Both the position numbers and the translations under genes were made by a program. From Lewinellaceae bacterium (GTDB lineage Bacteria > Bacteroidota > Bacteroidia > Chitinophagales > Saprospiraceae): 51,324 nucleotides of DNA. A model generated the notes under the pieces. That model did no database searches and was not told the origin of the DNA. It was given only the letters and a program-made list of their open reading frames with translations. Below are positions 37,039 to 45,872 of this stretch, one piece after another. How positions within the stretch are numbered: the first letter of the stretch is position 1; every line of letters begins with the position of its first letter. The stretch lies in assembly GCA_024639065.1 (NCBI GenBank), contig JAHEJC010000008.1, positions 1 through 51,324 on the forward strand, read 5' to 3'.

Positions 37039-37683
37039 ATCTGGGTTCATAACAATGGACAAATTAATGAGGCGTTGGTTTTGCGTTATTTATCAGATGG
37101 CCAACCGGATAATTCCTTCGGTAATAAGGGAATGGTTTTGTTACCATCTTATGGTAGTCAAGTAGGATCAATATTCTCTTTGGAAGATCGATCCATCCTA
37201 ATTGGAGGAGAAAATATGATCATGAAACTTCATTCGGATGGTCAATTGGATAGTACATTTGGATTTAACGGGATTGCAGCCTCTAGCAGTACAGGAATCC
37301 TAATCTACAAAATTACATTGGATGAAATGAATAGAATTCTGTTGGTTGGGTCAGCAGGTCAGCAAGCGGGCTTGGCAAAATTTACCTTAGATGAATCAAC
37401 AGATGTGATCAATTCTATTTCTTTAGATCTGATAAGTGTTTATCCAAATCCTATGCAAGACAACCTTTTCTTGACATTCAATCTTTCCGTGTCGCAAAAG
37501 ATTAAGGCCTCCTTGTTCGATATTGATGGTAAACTTGTGAAGAATTTAATTGATAAGCAAGTCAGAAATCCAGGAATTCATCAAGACCAATGCTGGTTAG
37601 ATCCAGCATTACCAGGTGGAGTATATATTCTTTCTTTGACTAAAGGCAGGCAATCAACATTATACAAACTGCTAAAAATATAA
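37039..37683 (+). pseudogene. 5'-truncated remnant of a delta-60 repeat protein with T9SS sorting domain
   Basis: Open reading starts after a TAA at 37036-37038 and has no signal peptide or credible start. The first part shows delta-60-type repeats (YLSDGQPDNSFGNKG and LHSDGQLDSTFGFNG, about 45 residues apart). The end is a type A T9SS C-terminal sorting domain (SVYPNPMQDNLF, then GGVYILSLTKGR with a short basic tail). Such domains direct cell-surface or secreted cargo through T9SS and cannot work without a Sec signal. The upstream gap 36779-37038 shows no further recognisable repeats in frame, so most of the gene has been deleted. A TTG at 37075 could start a short peptide, but function is unlikely. 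Confidence 0.7.
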
Positions 37684-37706
37684 TTCCAATTAGCTAACGG
37701 AAAAAA

Positions 37707-37739
37707 TAGAGGGACCAGCCTTAGCAAGGTGTCCCTCTA
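37707..37739. terminator. Bidirectional terminator before sodA
   Basis: A perfect 9-bp stem (TAGAGGGAC with GTCCCTCTA), reinforced by an inner CCTT/AAGG pair, is followed by a T-rich tail. It separates the cargo remnant from the convergent superoxide dismutase gene. Confidence 0.8.
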
Positions 37740-37769
37740 ATTTTATTTCTAATTTCCGTAATCCTAACT

Positions 37770-38375
37770 TTAGGTAGCTGCTTGATATCGACTTGCTACT
37801 TCATCCCAATTAATGACATTAAAAAATGCACTGATATAATCAGGGCGTCGATTTTGGTAATTGAGATAATAAGCATGCTCCCAAACATCAATACCCAATA
37901 TAGGTGTGCCTTGCGTTTCAACAATGTCCATTAATGGATTATCCTGATTGGGTGTACTGCTAACCACCAGCTGCCCATCTTTCACAACTAACCAAGCCCA
38001 CCCAGACCCAAATCGAGTTGCTGCCGCCTTACTGAAGGCATCTTTGAATGCACTGAAGGATCCAAATGATGCACTAATAGCATCTGCAAGGGCACCAGAT
38101 GGTTCACCACCACCATTTGGCGAAATAACTTTCCAAAATAAATCATGATTATAGTAACCTCCTCCATTATTTCTGACAGCTGTGCTGTGTGAAGAGATAT
38201 TCGCTAAAATTGCTTCTATAGCTTGTCCTTCTAGAGCAGTCCCTTCGATCGCTGCATTTAACTTGGTCGTATAACCATTGTGGTGTTTGCTATGGTGGAT
38301 TTCCATAGTCCTTGCATCAATATAAGGTTCTAGTGCATCGGTTGCATAAGGTAATTCTGGTAATTTAAATGCCAT
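37770..38375 (-). CDS. sodA: Superoxide dismutase, Fe/Mn family
   Basis: A 201-residue cytosolic superoxide dismutase that converts superoxide to peroxide and oxygen. Metal ligands are H27, H77 (YYNHDLFW), D163 and H167 ([10 protein letters not shown]). Q144 in TPNQDNPL and the glycines before Y74 favour the Mn or cambialistic type over strict Fe. Length is normal and no signal peptide is seen. Upstream, on the minus strand, a near-consensus TATCTTTA suggests its own promoter. Confidence 0.95.
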   Translation of the reverse strand: MAFKLPELPYATDALEPYIDARTMEIHHSKHHNGYTTKLNAAIEGTALEGQAIEAILANISSHSTAVRNNGGGYYNHDLFWKVISPNGGGEPSGALADAISASFGSFSAFKDAFSKAAATRFGSGWAWLVVKDGQLVVSSTPNQDNPLMDIVETQGTPILGIDVWEHAYYLNYQNRRPDYISAFFNVINWDEVASRYQAAT

Positions 38376-38486
38376 GTTTACTGTGTTTTATTTAATAATA
38401 CTTTTCTATATAACAGGTATAAAGATAATAAGTTCGTCCACGTTGTGTATGGGTGGAAATGCCTGAAATTGAAAGATTGTGAAAAG

Positions 38487-41400
38487 TTATAAGGTAACTC
38501 GGTTTTTAACGGTGAAGTTATCTTTCATATGCATGAGTGGTAATTCCACAAAGAAGTCAGTCCCTTCATTGATTTTTGTTTCGAAGTAGATTTCACCATT
38601 AAATGATTCTATAATATTGGCAGATATTGCCAGGCCCAAACCAGTTCCAGAGCTTTTTGTGGTAAAATTGGGGTAGAATACTTTGTCCTTCATTTCTGCC
38701 GGTATACCTATTCCATTATCGGTGACTTTGATAATTGCACGATCTTTTTCTTTATACAATTTAATATTAATTATACCGCGTCGAGTTTTTGGAATAGCCT
38801 GGATTGCGTTTTTTACTAAATTATTGAGTACTCTGCACAAATGATTTTTATCAGCAAAAACATAGATCTCATCAATGGGAACATACAAGTTGATATCCAT
38901 ATCTTCTCGTTTTCTGAACAGATCATGTGCGCTGGCTACAATTTCATTCAAGACAATTTTTTCATTTTCCGGAGTAGGCATATTCGCAAAATTAGAAAAC
39001 TCCGAGGCTATTTGAGAGAGCGCTTCAATCTGTTCGATAAGCGTACTGGATACTCTACCTACTATATGATCTACCTCTTCGGGTCTTGATCGAATTGCAT
39101 GCTGCATGTGTTGGATGCTTAGCTTCATTGGAGTCAGCGGATTCTTGATTTCATGAGCAATTTGTCTGGCCATTTCTCTCCAAGCTAATTCTCGTTCTGT
39201 CATTGCCAACAATTGAGCACTGTTTTCAAGTTTGTTGATCATCTCATTGTAGTTGTTGATCAATTCACCTACTTCATCCTGGTTTTCCCAATCCAATTGT
39301 TCATTGCGCTGTCCAAGTTTTATACGTTTTAAATTTTCACCCAATGCAACCAATGGCCTGGTTATTGAATTAGCTACTGCTATGGCTACTGAACCGGCCA
39401 ACAATAGCAGAAAAATATATACATTTAAAAGAGTTCCTATAAACTCGTTTACATTTTTTCGAATATAGCTGCTCAGATTCATATCTGGAATCGCTATAAA
39501 CCCAAGGATATCTTGTTTTTTATTGGTAATAGAAGCATAGGATATCAACTGTCGGTCCGTTTTCCTAGCTCTTTCTTCTAGAAGCAAACTTTTCCCATTT
39601 TTTAATTCACCGAGTGTCTTCACCGATAACCTTTCCCATTTAAATTCATTTGGAGTAGGTTTGAAGGGATTCTCGTAAACCAATTGACCATTTAGATCAA
39701 ACAATTGGATATTAGCCTCATTGATTCTACTCATATTTAAAATCTCCAGTCGAAGATCTGTTGAATAGATCCATTCAAGATCTTTATGAAACGCTTGAAT
39801 ATTTACAGATTGGACGATGGCACTGAGTTTACTCCTCATTTGGCTCACTTGGTTGTCCTCTGCTGAATTCTTAAAATAGAATACCGTAATAATGGCAATA
39901 ATTATAAAAGATGCAAGAATAACTGATATGACGGATAGCTGAATTTTAGTCCTGAGTGATTTGGTATTTGCGATTTTGAGGTTCAGTTGAAATGGAAGAA
40001 ATGGAAGTAGGGTATTGATAATAGCAAAGAGAATAGCTAAAATCAAAAATAATCCAAAAATATAGGAGAATAGCGATATGGGTTTGATCATGCCCATAAG
40101 TTTTTTACCCACAATTATATGCTTATCTCCACGGTGGTAAACAAGGGAAGATCTTCCCTCCTCAATCACTTCATCATGCAAGGTATTTTGATACTGGGGA
40201 GGTAATCGTTTCGGGTAAGTATCCGGAGCATTCGTGGCCTGAAGCCGCTGATCTTGATAAATGCCAATTCTGTAATCAGGTGAAAAATCACCTTCTGATA
40301 AGTATAATTCATGAGCAAGCTCTGATCGTGTAATTAAATCTTTTTGCCAGTTGTATTTAAACAGAATAATGGCTGAAAATCCTGAAAATAAGATCAACCA
40401 AGTAACCACCCAGGTAATACTCTTCTGTTTACTTTCAATAAATAATTCGAAAAGAATCAGATAAATGGAGCAAACTAAAAGAAATGGAATGATTGCAATA
40501 TCCAATTTGCTCAATACCAACAAAGGTGTCGATAAAAGGGCTGCTCCGGCAAATATGGCCAACCTATTTTTTACCGGAATTTTTAAAACCGGTAATTCAT
40601 TAAGCAGACGAAAATGAATTAAGAAAAATGCGATGGAAAACAATATAATATTCGTGAGGGAAATGATACTAGCGGGATTGAAATAAAAGAAATTTTCAAA
40701 GTCTAGTGGTATGGAAGCTTCAAATACTAAATACTTGAAATAATAGGCTGAGAGTAGGAAAGATAATTGAATGATAAAATAGGTGAAAAAGGTAAAAGCA
40801 TAAGAAGAGGTTAATGACGTAAAGCCAAACTTTACTTCTCTAGTAACCCGTACCATCAGTATGGTATTCCATAAGAATAACACAACAATCCAGCATGCTA
40901 TGTTTAGCGTATTACCTAAACCTACTAATTCCCATAAAGGATAAATCAGGAAATAATAAAAAGCGCAGAAAAAATTTAATGCTGCAAGCCAGATGAGTAA
41001 GCCACTAATCTTTTTTCCCTGGTTAAAAAATTTTGTAATTACCCGGCTGATCCCAATAAGACCACCAAGCCAAAAACAGATGCCCAGTATAAAATAAAAA
41101 ATGCTTTTTGCTTTCGCCACGTTACTTTCGACAACTGAAAACTGGAGATCATCATAGGAATGCAGAACATCTGATTCACTAGATTCAAAATGTTGGATAC
41201 CTAGCTCTTTGATCCTCGGGATGGCTTGTTTAATAACCGTTTCAATTTCAAAAAGAGAAATCAAGGATATTAATTCGTTGATTGGTTTTTTTCGAAATGA
41301 AATGTAATTATCCGAATCTCGAAATAATCCTTTCTGTTTTTCTAAAGTAACTATTTTATTAAGCAAATCCATAGGAAAACTTTCATCGGACCAATAGATA

Positions 41401-41684
41401 AGATCGTTTTCCCAGAAAAGGAAAGTAGAGAATTTTTTAAGCTTAAGTGATTTGTAAAGATCATCAGGAATGTAGCCAGATTCAATGTATTGAATAATGG
41501 TTTGATGAATGGTCGTATCTTCAACGAATTCATCCATTTCGGTTCTTGCCTTTTCTAAAAAGGCGATCGCCTCAAGTTTTAATTGCCGGTTAAGGTGATC
41601 CGTAGGCGTAATATAATAGCAGGACGTGCACGTACTCACTATCAATAAAATTAACCATACTAATCTTGATCTGTTCATCTGCAA
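38487..41684 (-). CDS. NtrY-like membrane sensor histidine kinase
   Basis: A 1065-residue sensor kinase. A first hydrophobic segment near residues 9-23 is followed by a periplasmic region to about 180, then roughly eight closely spaced membrane helices to about 430 and further ones near 540 and 590, a second sensory region (about 610-735), a membrane helix near 750 and a HAMP linker. The dimerisation domain carries the phosphorylated H844 in IAHEIKNPLTPMKLSIQHMQ, the NtrY-type form. The ATPase domain has N in LNNLVKNAIQAIP, DNGIGIP and GTGLGLAIS. No response regulator is adjacent, which is unusual for NtrY relatives. The signal sensed is unknown. Confidence 0.88.
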   Translation of the reverse strand: MQMNRSRLVWLILLIVSTCTSCYYITPTDHLNRQLKLEAIAFLEKARTEMDEFVEDTTIHQTIIQYIESGYIPDDLYKSLKLKKFSTFLFWENDLIYWSDESFPMDLLNKIVTLEKQKGLFRDSDNYISFRKKPINELISLISLFEIETVIKQAIPRIKELGIQHFESSESDVLHSYDDLQFSVVESNVAKAKSIFYFILGICFWLGGLIGISRVITKFFNQGKKISGLLIWLAALNFFCAFYYFLIYPLWELVGLGNTLNIACWIVVLFLWNTILMVRVTREVKFGFTSLTSSYAFTFFTYFIIQLSFLLSAYYFKYLVFEASIPLDFENFFYFNPASIISLTNIILFSIAFFLIHFRLLNELPVLKIPVKNRLAIFAGAALLSTPLLVLSKLDIAIIPFLLVCSIYLILFELFIESKQKSITWVVTWLILFSGFSAIILFKYNWQKDLITRSELAHELYLSEGDFSPDYRIGIYQDQRLQATNAPDTYPKRLPPQYQNTLHDEVIEEGRSSLVYHRGDKHIIVGKKLMGMIKPISLFSYIFGLFLILAILFAIINTLLPFLPFQLNLKIANTKSLRTKIQLSVISVILASFIIIAIITVFYFKNSAEDNQVSQMRSKLSAIVQSVNIQAFHKDLEWIYSTDLRLEILNMSRINEANIQLFDLNGQLVYENPFKPTPNEFKWERLSVKTLGELKNGKSLLLEERARKTDRQLISYASITNKKQDILGFIAIPDMNLSSYIRKNVNEFIGTLLNVYIFLLLLAGSVAIAVANSITRPLVALGENLKRIKLGQRNEQLDWENQDEVGELINNYNEMINKLENSAQLLAMTERELAWREMARQIAHEIKNPLTPMKLSIQHMQHAIRSRPEEVDHIVGRVSSTLIEQIEALSQIASEFSNFANMPTPENEKIVLNEIVASAHDLFRKREDMDINLYVPIDEIYVFADKNHLCRVLNNLVKNAIQAIPKTRRGIINIKLYKEKDRAIIKVTDNGIGIPAEMKDKVFYPNFTTKSSGTGLGLAISANIIESFNGEIYFETKINEGTDFFVELPLMHMKDNFTVKNRVTL

Positions 41685-41698
41685 ATCTACTCAAGTAA

Positions 41699-41706
41699 CA
41701 AATATA
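41699..41706 (-). promoter_or_regulatory. Candidate -7 box of the sensor kinase gene
   Basis: Read on the minus strand this is TATATTTG, a perfect TAnnTTTG element 15 bases before the start codon, which would give a very short leader. The upstream -33 region is AT-rich (TTTA) rather than consensus. Confidence 0.35.
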
Positions 41707-41958
41707 TTATAATTTTTATTAATATATAAATATTGATTAGACAATGCGATAGAGTTTACAAACCAAATTATTAGGGATCAAAATCAAAATACAGGGTGAT
41801 TTTTAGGAAATCTAGCTTTTATTCAGTCAGTTGATAAGTTCCTGAAGTAAATATCAGAAGCACTATTTTGTATTCGTACAACGTATAAAATATTAAATTA
41901 CAACGTGTTATAATTTAGTTAGAACATTATTTCGGTTGTAGGTAAGATTTAATTCTGG

Positions 41959-42768
41959 CTAATTAATATCCTTATTTTCAAGCCAAGCGACTATTCTTAA
42001 AGGACCACCGCTGCCCCCTTTGATTTTCATGGGTAAGGCGATGATGTAAACGCCAGTTGGAGGTAAATCGCCTAAATTAGCCAGATTTTCAAAAGCTGGA
42101 ATGTTTTCTTTAAATAGGATACGATGTGACTTAAAATCAGATGATCGACCGTAATCAATGCTGGGAGTATCTAGTCCAAGCGCTTTTATTTTTCGATTAT
42201 CTATTAACCATTGGGCAGCATCTGGATGCAGTCCTGGGAAATGTAACAGTGCAATTGCTTTTACACCCTTTTGATCTGTACCCATATACTTTTTTCGGTC
42301 TGGCCAATGTTCTCCAAAACCTGTTCGTAGTAAAACAATTGACTCCTCCGGTATCTTTCCATGAACCGATTCCCATTGGAGAAAATCTCCAATGTTAATT
42401 TGATAATCAATGTAATCGTTCACGGAATCGGTTACATCTATGACTACCCCTAATCCAGTAAGGCGGTCAATAGGAATCTCATCAACTGTCTGTTTTCCTG
42501 CTGCAAAATGAATGGGTGCATCAATATGAGTACCTCCATGCTCTGCACTACTGAAAGAAAAAGCCGAATAGTAATAGCCACCCGGAGTCATACCTTCCGA
42601 AACAGTATCTAATTGAAAGCCTTCAGCCGTAGGCCAATAAGGTGTTTCTGAATCATAGGCGTAGCTAAGATCGACCCATATTCCTTCCGGTAAGACTGAT
42701 GATTCAGGTGAAGATGTACAGGAGGACAGGGTAAGCAAGATGATACAACTATATTTCATACATTTCAT
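41959..42768 (-). CDS. Cyclase-family (kynurenine-formamidase-like) lipoprotein
   Basis: A 269-residue metal-dependent hydrolase of the Cyclase family (PF04199). The metal motif is H77-G-G-T-H81-x-D83-x-P-x-H87 (EHGGTHIDAPIHF), followed by LLRTGFGEHW near 146 and GLDTPSIDYG near 198. A lipoprotein signal (LLTLSSC, C17) anchors it outside the cytosol, unlike cytosolic kynurenine formamidase KynB. It probably opens or hydrolyses an amide or ester of a small molecule in the periplasm. It may start at the first or fourth codon (both Met). Confidence 0.87.
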   Translation of the reverse strand: MKCMKYSCIILLTLSSCTSSPESSVLPEGIWVDLSYAYDSETPYWPTAEGFQLDTVSEGMTPGGYYYSAFSFSSAEHGGTHIDAPIHFAAGKQTVDEIPIDRLTGLGVVIDVTDSVNDYIDYQINIGDFLQWESVHGKIPEESIVLLRTGFGEHWPDRKKYMGTDQKGVKAIALLHFPGLHPDAAQWLIDNRKIKALGLDTPSIDYGRSSDFKSHRILFKENIPAFENLANLGDLPPTGVYIIALPMKIKGGSGGPLRIVAWLENKDIN

Positions 42769-42843
42769 GGTGTTAATTATTCATCATCAAATTAAGACAA
42801 ATCATGTAGAATAAGGAGTATTTCAATTTTTAGTTTTTATATA

Positions 42844-42905
42844 AGGGCGCGGGAGGAATCAAACCTGAATAGCCAGCCCGGTTGCAGCCGGCAGAGGTTA
42901 AACCC
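42844..42905 (-). other. Structured tRNA-like sequence, possibly a decayed tRNA-Cys
   Basis: On the minus strand CCGG-CTGCAA-CCGG resembles an anticodon arm with GCA, followed by GGTTTGATTCC, close to a T arm, and CGCGCCC, which could be an acceptor 3' strand. The matching 5' acceptor strand (GGGCGCG) is missing, the T stem pairs poorly, and the anticodon loop is one base short. It is not a working tRNA. It may be a fragment or a different structured element. Confidence 0.25.
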
Positions 42906-42935
42906 TGAATTTTTTATAAAACAACCTTGTTGGGG

Positions 42936-42965
42936 AAACCTGCCTTGCGGTCAGGCAGGTTTTTG
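42936..42965 (+). terminator. Orphan terminator-like hairpin on the plus strand
   Basis: A perfect 10-bp stem (AAACCTGCCT with AGGCAGGTTT) and a 7-base loop are followed by a T run. The genes on both sides run on the minus strand, so it does not end a recognised transcript. Similar CCTGCC/GGCAGG hairpins occur as dispersed elements in Bacteroidota, which may be its nature. Confidence 0.45.
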
Positions 42966-43044
42966 TTACGCAAAAATTATGACATAACATTTTTACAAAT
43001 AATGAATTGCTCCTAAATAACCAGCACGACAAAAAAAATGATGT

Positions 43045-43773
43045 CTATAATAAATTTACTTGTATGTTATCAAGTTCTATTCGTGACAATTCTATCAATG
43101 CATCTTTTTCAAAAATAGTGACCAAGGAATCTAGTGGTACAATTTCAGAAGGTTTATAATTAATATAATCCTGGAATGTGATTCCATTTACGTTTCTTCG
43201 ATTGATCGCTTCACGAAAGCGTACGCCAGCCTCTTCAGTTTCATAGGTATAGGCAAGAAAGTCCAAAGTATGATCCTGGGCATGAATCCAATAATAGAAC
43301 ACATCTTCAAAATCTTCTCCACCACCTTCTTGGTCAAAAGTAACCTCAATCAATTGATATACGACATTTCTAATTTTTTCTTGTCTTATATATTTTTTAT
43401 TAACCGAAGGATCATTTAATCCATAGGGCAGTAAGCCAAAATAAATGACTGAATTTACCGAGGCGGAATATCGTCGCCTCCACTCTTCATCAAGAACCAC
43501 CTCCTGTTTATTTAAAAATCGGGTAAAGCCATCGTTGGTTAATACGTCGTTATAGGTTCCTAAAGAATCACTGAAGGTTCTTGAATAGGTATATATTCCA
43601 TCACTCCGGGTAGTGGAATAATGTCGGTTCCTGAAATCGAATTCGATGTGGCTTCTATTGTATTTATCGCCACCGTGTTTTTCAATCATGGAGTCGATTA
43701 TGATTTGGGGATCGCTAGAACGACAACTGACCGTTAGGGTTAGAACTAGTAAGGATTGAACTAAAATTTTCAT
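43045..43773 (-). CDS. DUF6503-like exported protein
   Basis: A 242-residue protein that resembles the DUF6503 family of Bacteroidota, whose function is unknown. The signal segment MKILVQSLLVLTLTVSC may be a lipoprotein signal (C17). The mature N-terminus IIDSMIEKHGGDKYN and the following beta-rich part (EFDFRNRHYSTTRSDG, VYQLIEVTFDQ) suggest a lipid- or ligand-binding fold related to LolA-like domains. It has its own -7 box. The family call is moderate. Confidence 0.65.
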   Translation of the reverse strand: MKILVQSLLVLTLTVSCRSSDPQIIIDSMIEKHGGDKYNRSHIEFDFRNRHYSTTRSDGIYTYSRTFSDSLGTYNDVLTNDGFTRFLNKQEVVLDEEWRRRYSASVNSVIYFGLLPYGLNDPSVNKKYIRQEKIRNVVYQLIEVTFDQEGGGEDFEDVFYYWIHAQDHTLDFLAYTYETEEAGVRFREAINRRNVNGITFQDYINYKPSEIVPLDSLVTIFEKDALIELSRIELDNIQVNLL

Positions 43774-43798
43774 TTGTTTTATTGATAGCCTTCCGTAT

Positions 43799-43806
43799 CA
43801 AAAGTA
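43799..43806 (-). promoter_or_regulatory. Candidate -7 box of the DUF6503-like gene
   Basis: Read on the minus strand this is TACTTTTG, a perfect TAnnTTTG element 25 bases before the start codon at 43773. A TTTT stretch sits near the -33 position. Confidence 0.45.
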
Positions 43807-43905
43807 CTCTAAATAAATCGAGGTTGAAAATTTCTAATTTCCAGGCACATAAAAAATGCTAATGCAGATATAAGAGAAATAGAACCATTTACTTGGAATT
43901 TAGGT

Positions 43906-43913
43906 TAATTTTG
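43906..43913 (+). promoter_or_regulatory. -7 box of the rnpB promoter
   Basis: TAATTTTG, a perfect TAnnTTTG element, ends five bases before the 5' end of the RNase P RNA predicted from pairing. Position and sequence agree, which supports both calls. Confidence 0.6.
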
Positions 43914-43917
43914 TTGT

Positions 43918-44316
43918 GCGAAGTAGGCTTATCGCGTGTGACATTGTTCATATGAGGAAAGTCCGGACAACGTAGAGCACCACGCCATTTAATTAATGGG
44001 ATTCTTTTAAAGGAGAGAATACAGATAGTGCCACAGAAACTATACCGCCTGGACCTTCACCGGTCGAGGTAAGGGTGAAATTGTGCGGTAAGAGCGCACA
44101 GTCCCGGGTAGTAATAATCGGGATGGGCAAACCTCGTGGGTTGAAATGCCATGTATATTCTGAAACTCCCTTTCGGAGTTGTTAAGTTGCTCGCTTAATT
44201 ATGCGTAAGCATATTGGAAGGGGTAGGCAGATGGACTCTACGTGTGAATGTAGAGCTAGATAAATGATAAGCACTGGTTTGTAAAAACTAGTACAGAATC
44301 CGGCTTACTACTTTGC
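43918..44316 (+). ncRNA. rnpB: RNase P RNA, bacterial class A
   Basis: The catalytic RNA that trims the 5' ends of tRNA precursors. Conserved blocks are GAGGAAAGTCCGGAC near 43955, ACAGAAACTATACCGCC near 44034, GGTAAGGGTGAAA near 44068 (with one extra base), GGTAAGAGCGCAC near 44090, GGCAAACC near 44127 and CAGAATCCGGCTTA at 44294-44307. The outer helix P1 closes cleanly: 43918-43926 pairs with 44308-44316 over nine positions including one G-U pair. This fixes the ends and gives about 399 bases. A run of seven T at 44321-44327 ends transcription. Confidence 0.95.
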
Positions 44317-44485
44317 TTCCTTTTTTTATAGTATTGAGTAATCTGTAGTGCGTATTGAGAATATGATGTTTTGATCCTGTGATGTTCTGATTTGCAGGTG
44401 ATGAGATATGCACATTTATTGATGCGATTTGCCTGACGACAAAGGAGGGTAATGATTTGGTAACACAACATTCTGATGGCCAGGG

Positions 44486-44534
44486 GATCACAGATCACGA
44501 GAGGCGGATCACGGCCAGCGGATCACGAAAAGCG
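44486..44534. repeat. Heptamer-phased GATCACG short repeat
   Basis: Seven consecutive 7-base units can be read: GATCACA, GATCACG, AGAGGCG, GATCACG, GCCAGCG, GATCACG, AAAAGCG. The last six form three 14-base units of pattern GATCACGnnnnGCG. It lies in the short gap between rnpB and the 3' end of porV, more GC-rich than its surroundings. Confidence 0.7.
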
Positions 44535-44540
44535 GCCTGC

Positions 44541-45743
44541 TTACTCGTCAATAGCTCCATTCGCCGCCTTGTCAAAATCAAAGACGAGCGAAAATCTCAA
44601 GGTATTGTCCAATGGATTTCTTTGATTAGAAGTAGGTACTAAGTAGGATAGGTTAAGTCCAAAAATGTTATACTTGACTCCAAGTCCTACGGTAAAATAC
44701 TTTCTATTTCCTTTAAGTGGGTTTTCGTAAAAATAACCTGCTCTTACGGCAAATTGGTTATCATACCAATATTCCAATCCCAGCGAATACATTAGCTCTC
44801 TTAATTCTTCACTTGCACCTTCGGGTGCATCACCAAAAGATTTGAACCAAGAGCTTACCACTGGTATCTGCTTATAGTCAGCCCTTCCGTCTGGTCCCGG
44901 ATCTTCATCGATAAAAGTATGCGGTGGGGTAGGCACCAATAATTTATTGATGTCTCCCGCAATAGTAATCGAGTTGAAATCGTCTAAATCAAATGTCCAG
45001 GCAGCACCGATTCCTAAATTGGCAGGCAAGTAATCATTATTGTCTTCGGTATAGGAGATCTTGGTACCTAAATTTGAAAAAACTAAACCGGCCACAAAAT
45101 TTCCGCCTTCATAATCATTGTTGTAAGTAAACGAAATATCTGCAGCACCACCGATTCCTGCTCGGATTTCTCTTCCTTCGACCGTTTGATCAGCAGCGAG
45201 GTTGGAATAAATAAATTTAAGACTTAGTCCTGCTGATAAATTTTCAGATAATTTTCGGGCATAGGCTCCGGCAAATTCAAACTCGTTGGGTCGACCATTA
45301 CCCAGTGATTCACCATTGTCGTCAGTAAATGCAATGTCTCCAAGAGAAAAATAGCGTAAACTCAACCCTATTGCTTGGTCATCACCCAACTTTTGATATC
45401 CACTTAAGTAAGCTAAATACACATCGGTTAATCCCAGTGCTCTTAACCAAGGTGAATAGGTAGCAGAAAGGGATAATTCTTGTTCTGCAAAAGCCAGTTT
45501 GGATGCATTGAAGTGCATGGCATTTGGATCAGGTGAGGTAGCAATTCCTGCGTCCCCCATGGCTCCTGAACGAGCATCTGGAACTATCCGTAGAAAAGGT
45601 ACTGCGGTCACAATGGTATTGGTACAAGGCGTGCCAATGGGGGTTACAAAGTTCCCATTTTCATCCTCTGTACATTGTGTCTGTGCTTGCAGGGAGATTG
45701 AAGTGATGAGAAAAGAAATAAAAAAGTATAAAATCCGCTTCAT
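44541..45743 (-). CDS. porV: Type IX secretion outer membrane protein PorV
   Basis: A 400-residue outer-membrane beta-barrel of the PorV/LptO family, which shuttles folded T9SS cargo from the translocon to the attachment complex containing PorU. The ATG at 45743 gives MKRILYFFISFLITSISLQAQ with a signal peptide cut after AQA/QT; 23 additional upstream codons are unlikely to be translated. The motif FLRIVPDARSGAMGDAGIAT near the mature N-terminus is diagnostic for PorV. The end NTLRFSLVFDF matches a terminal barrel strand. It follows porU on the same strand after 129 bases, the usual order in Bacteroidota. Confidence 0.93.
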   Translation of the reverse strand: MKRILYFFISFLITSISLQAQTQCTEDENGNFVTPIGTPCTNTIVTAVPFLRIVPDARSGAMGDAGIATSPDPNAMHFNASKLAFAEQELSLSATYSPWLRALGLTDVYLAYLSGYQKLGDDQAIGLSLRYFSLGDIAFTDDNGESLGNGRPNEFEFAGAYARKLSENLSAGLSLKFIYSNLAADQTVEGREIRAGIGGAADISFTYNNDYEGGNFVAGLVFSNLGTKISYTEDNNDYLPANLGIGAAWTFDLDDFNSITIAGDINKLLVPTPPHTFIDEDPGPDGRADYKQIPVVSSWFKSFGDAPEGASEELRELMYSLGLEYWYDNQFAVRAGYFYENPLKGNRKYFTVGLGVKYNIFGLNLSYLVPTSNQRNPLDNTLRFSLVFDFDKAANGAIDE

Positions 45744-45872
45744 GGTAAAATATTGGTTCATATAAAATTGTCGCAAATATAATGATTTGAGATACATATT
45801 TATTTTATGCAAAGATATGATTTTACTATTGTGAAAACGGAAAAAGAGTAGGCAGCGTATAATTCGTGTGAT

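Noticed and set aside
44486-44534. CRISPR-like short repeat array
   Set aside because: Units of 7-14 bases with 7-base interruptions are far too short for CRISPR, and no cas gene is present.
44256-44642. Open frames on both strands over the end of rnpB and the GATCACG repeat
   Set aside because: They overlap the RNase P RNA 3' end or the repeat, and have low-complexity, non-protein-like composition.
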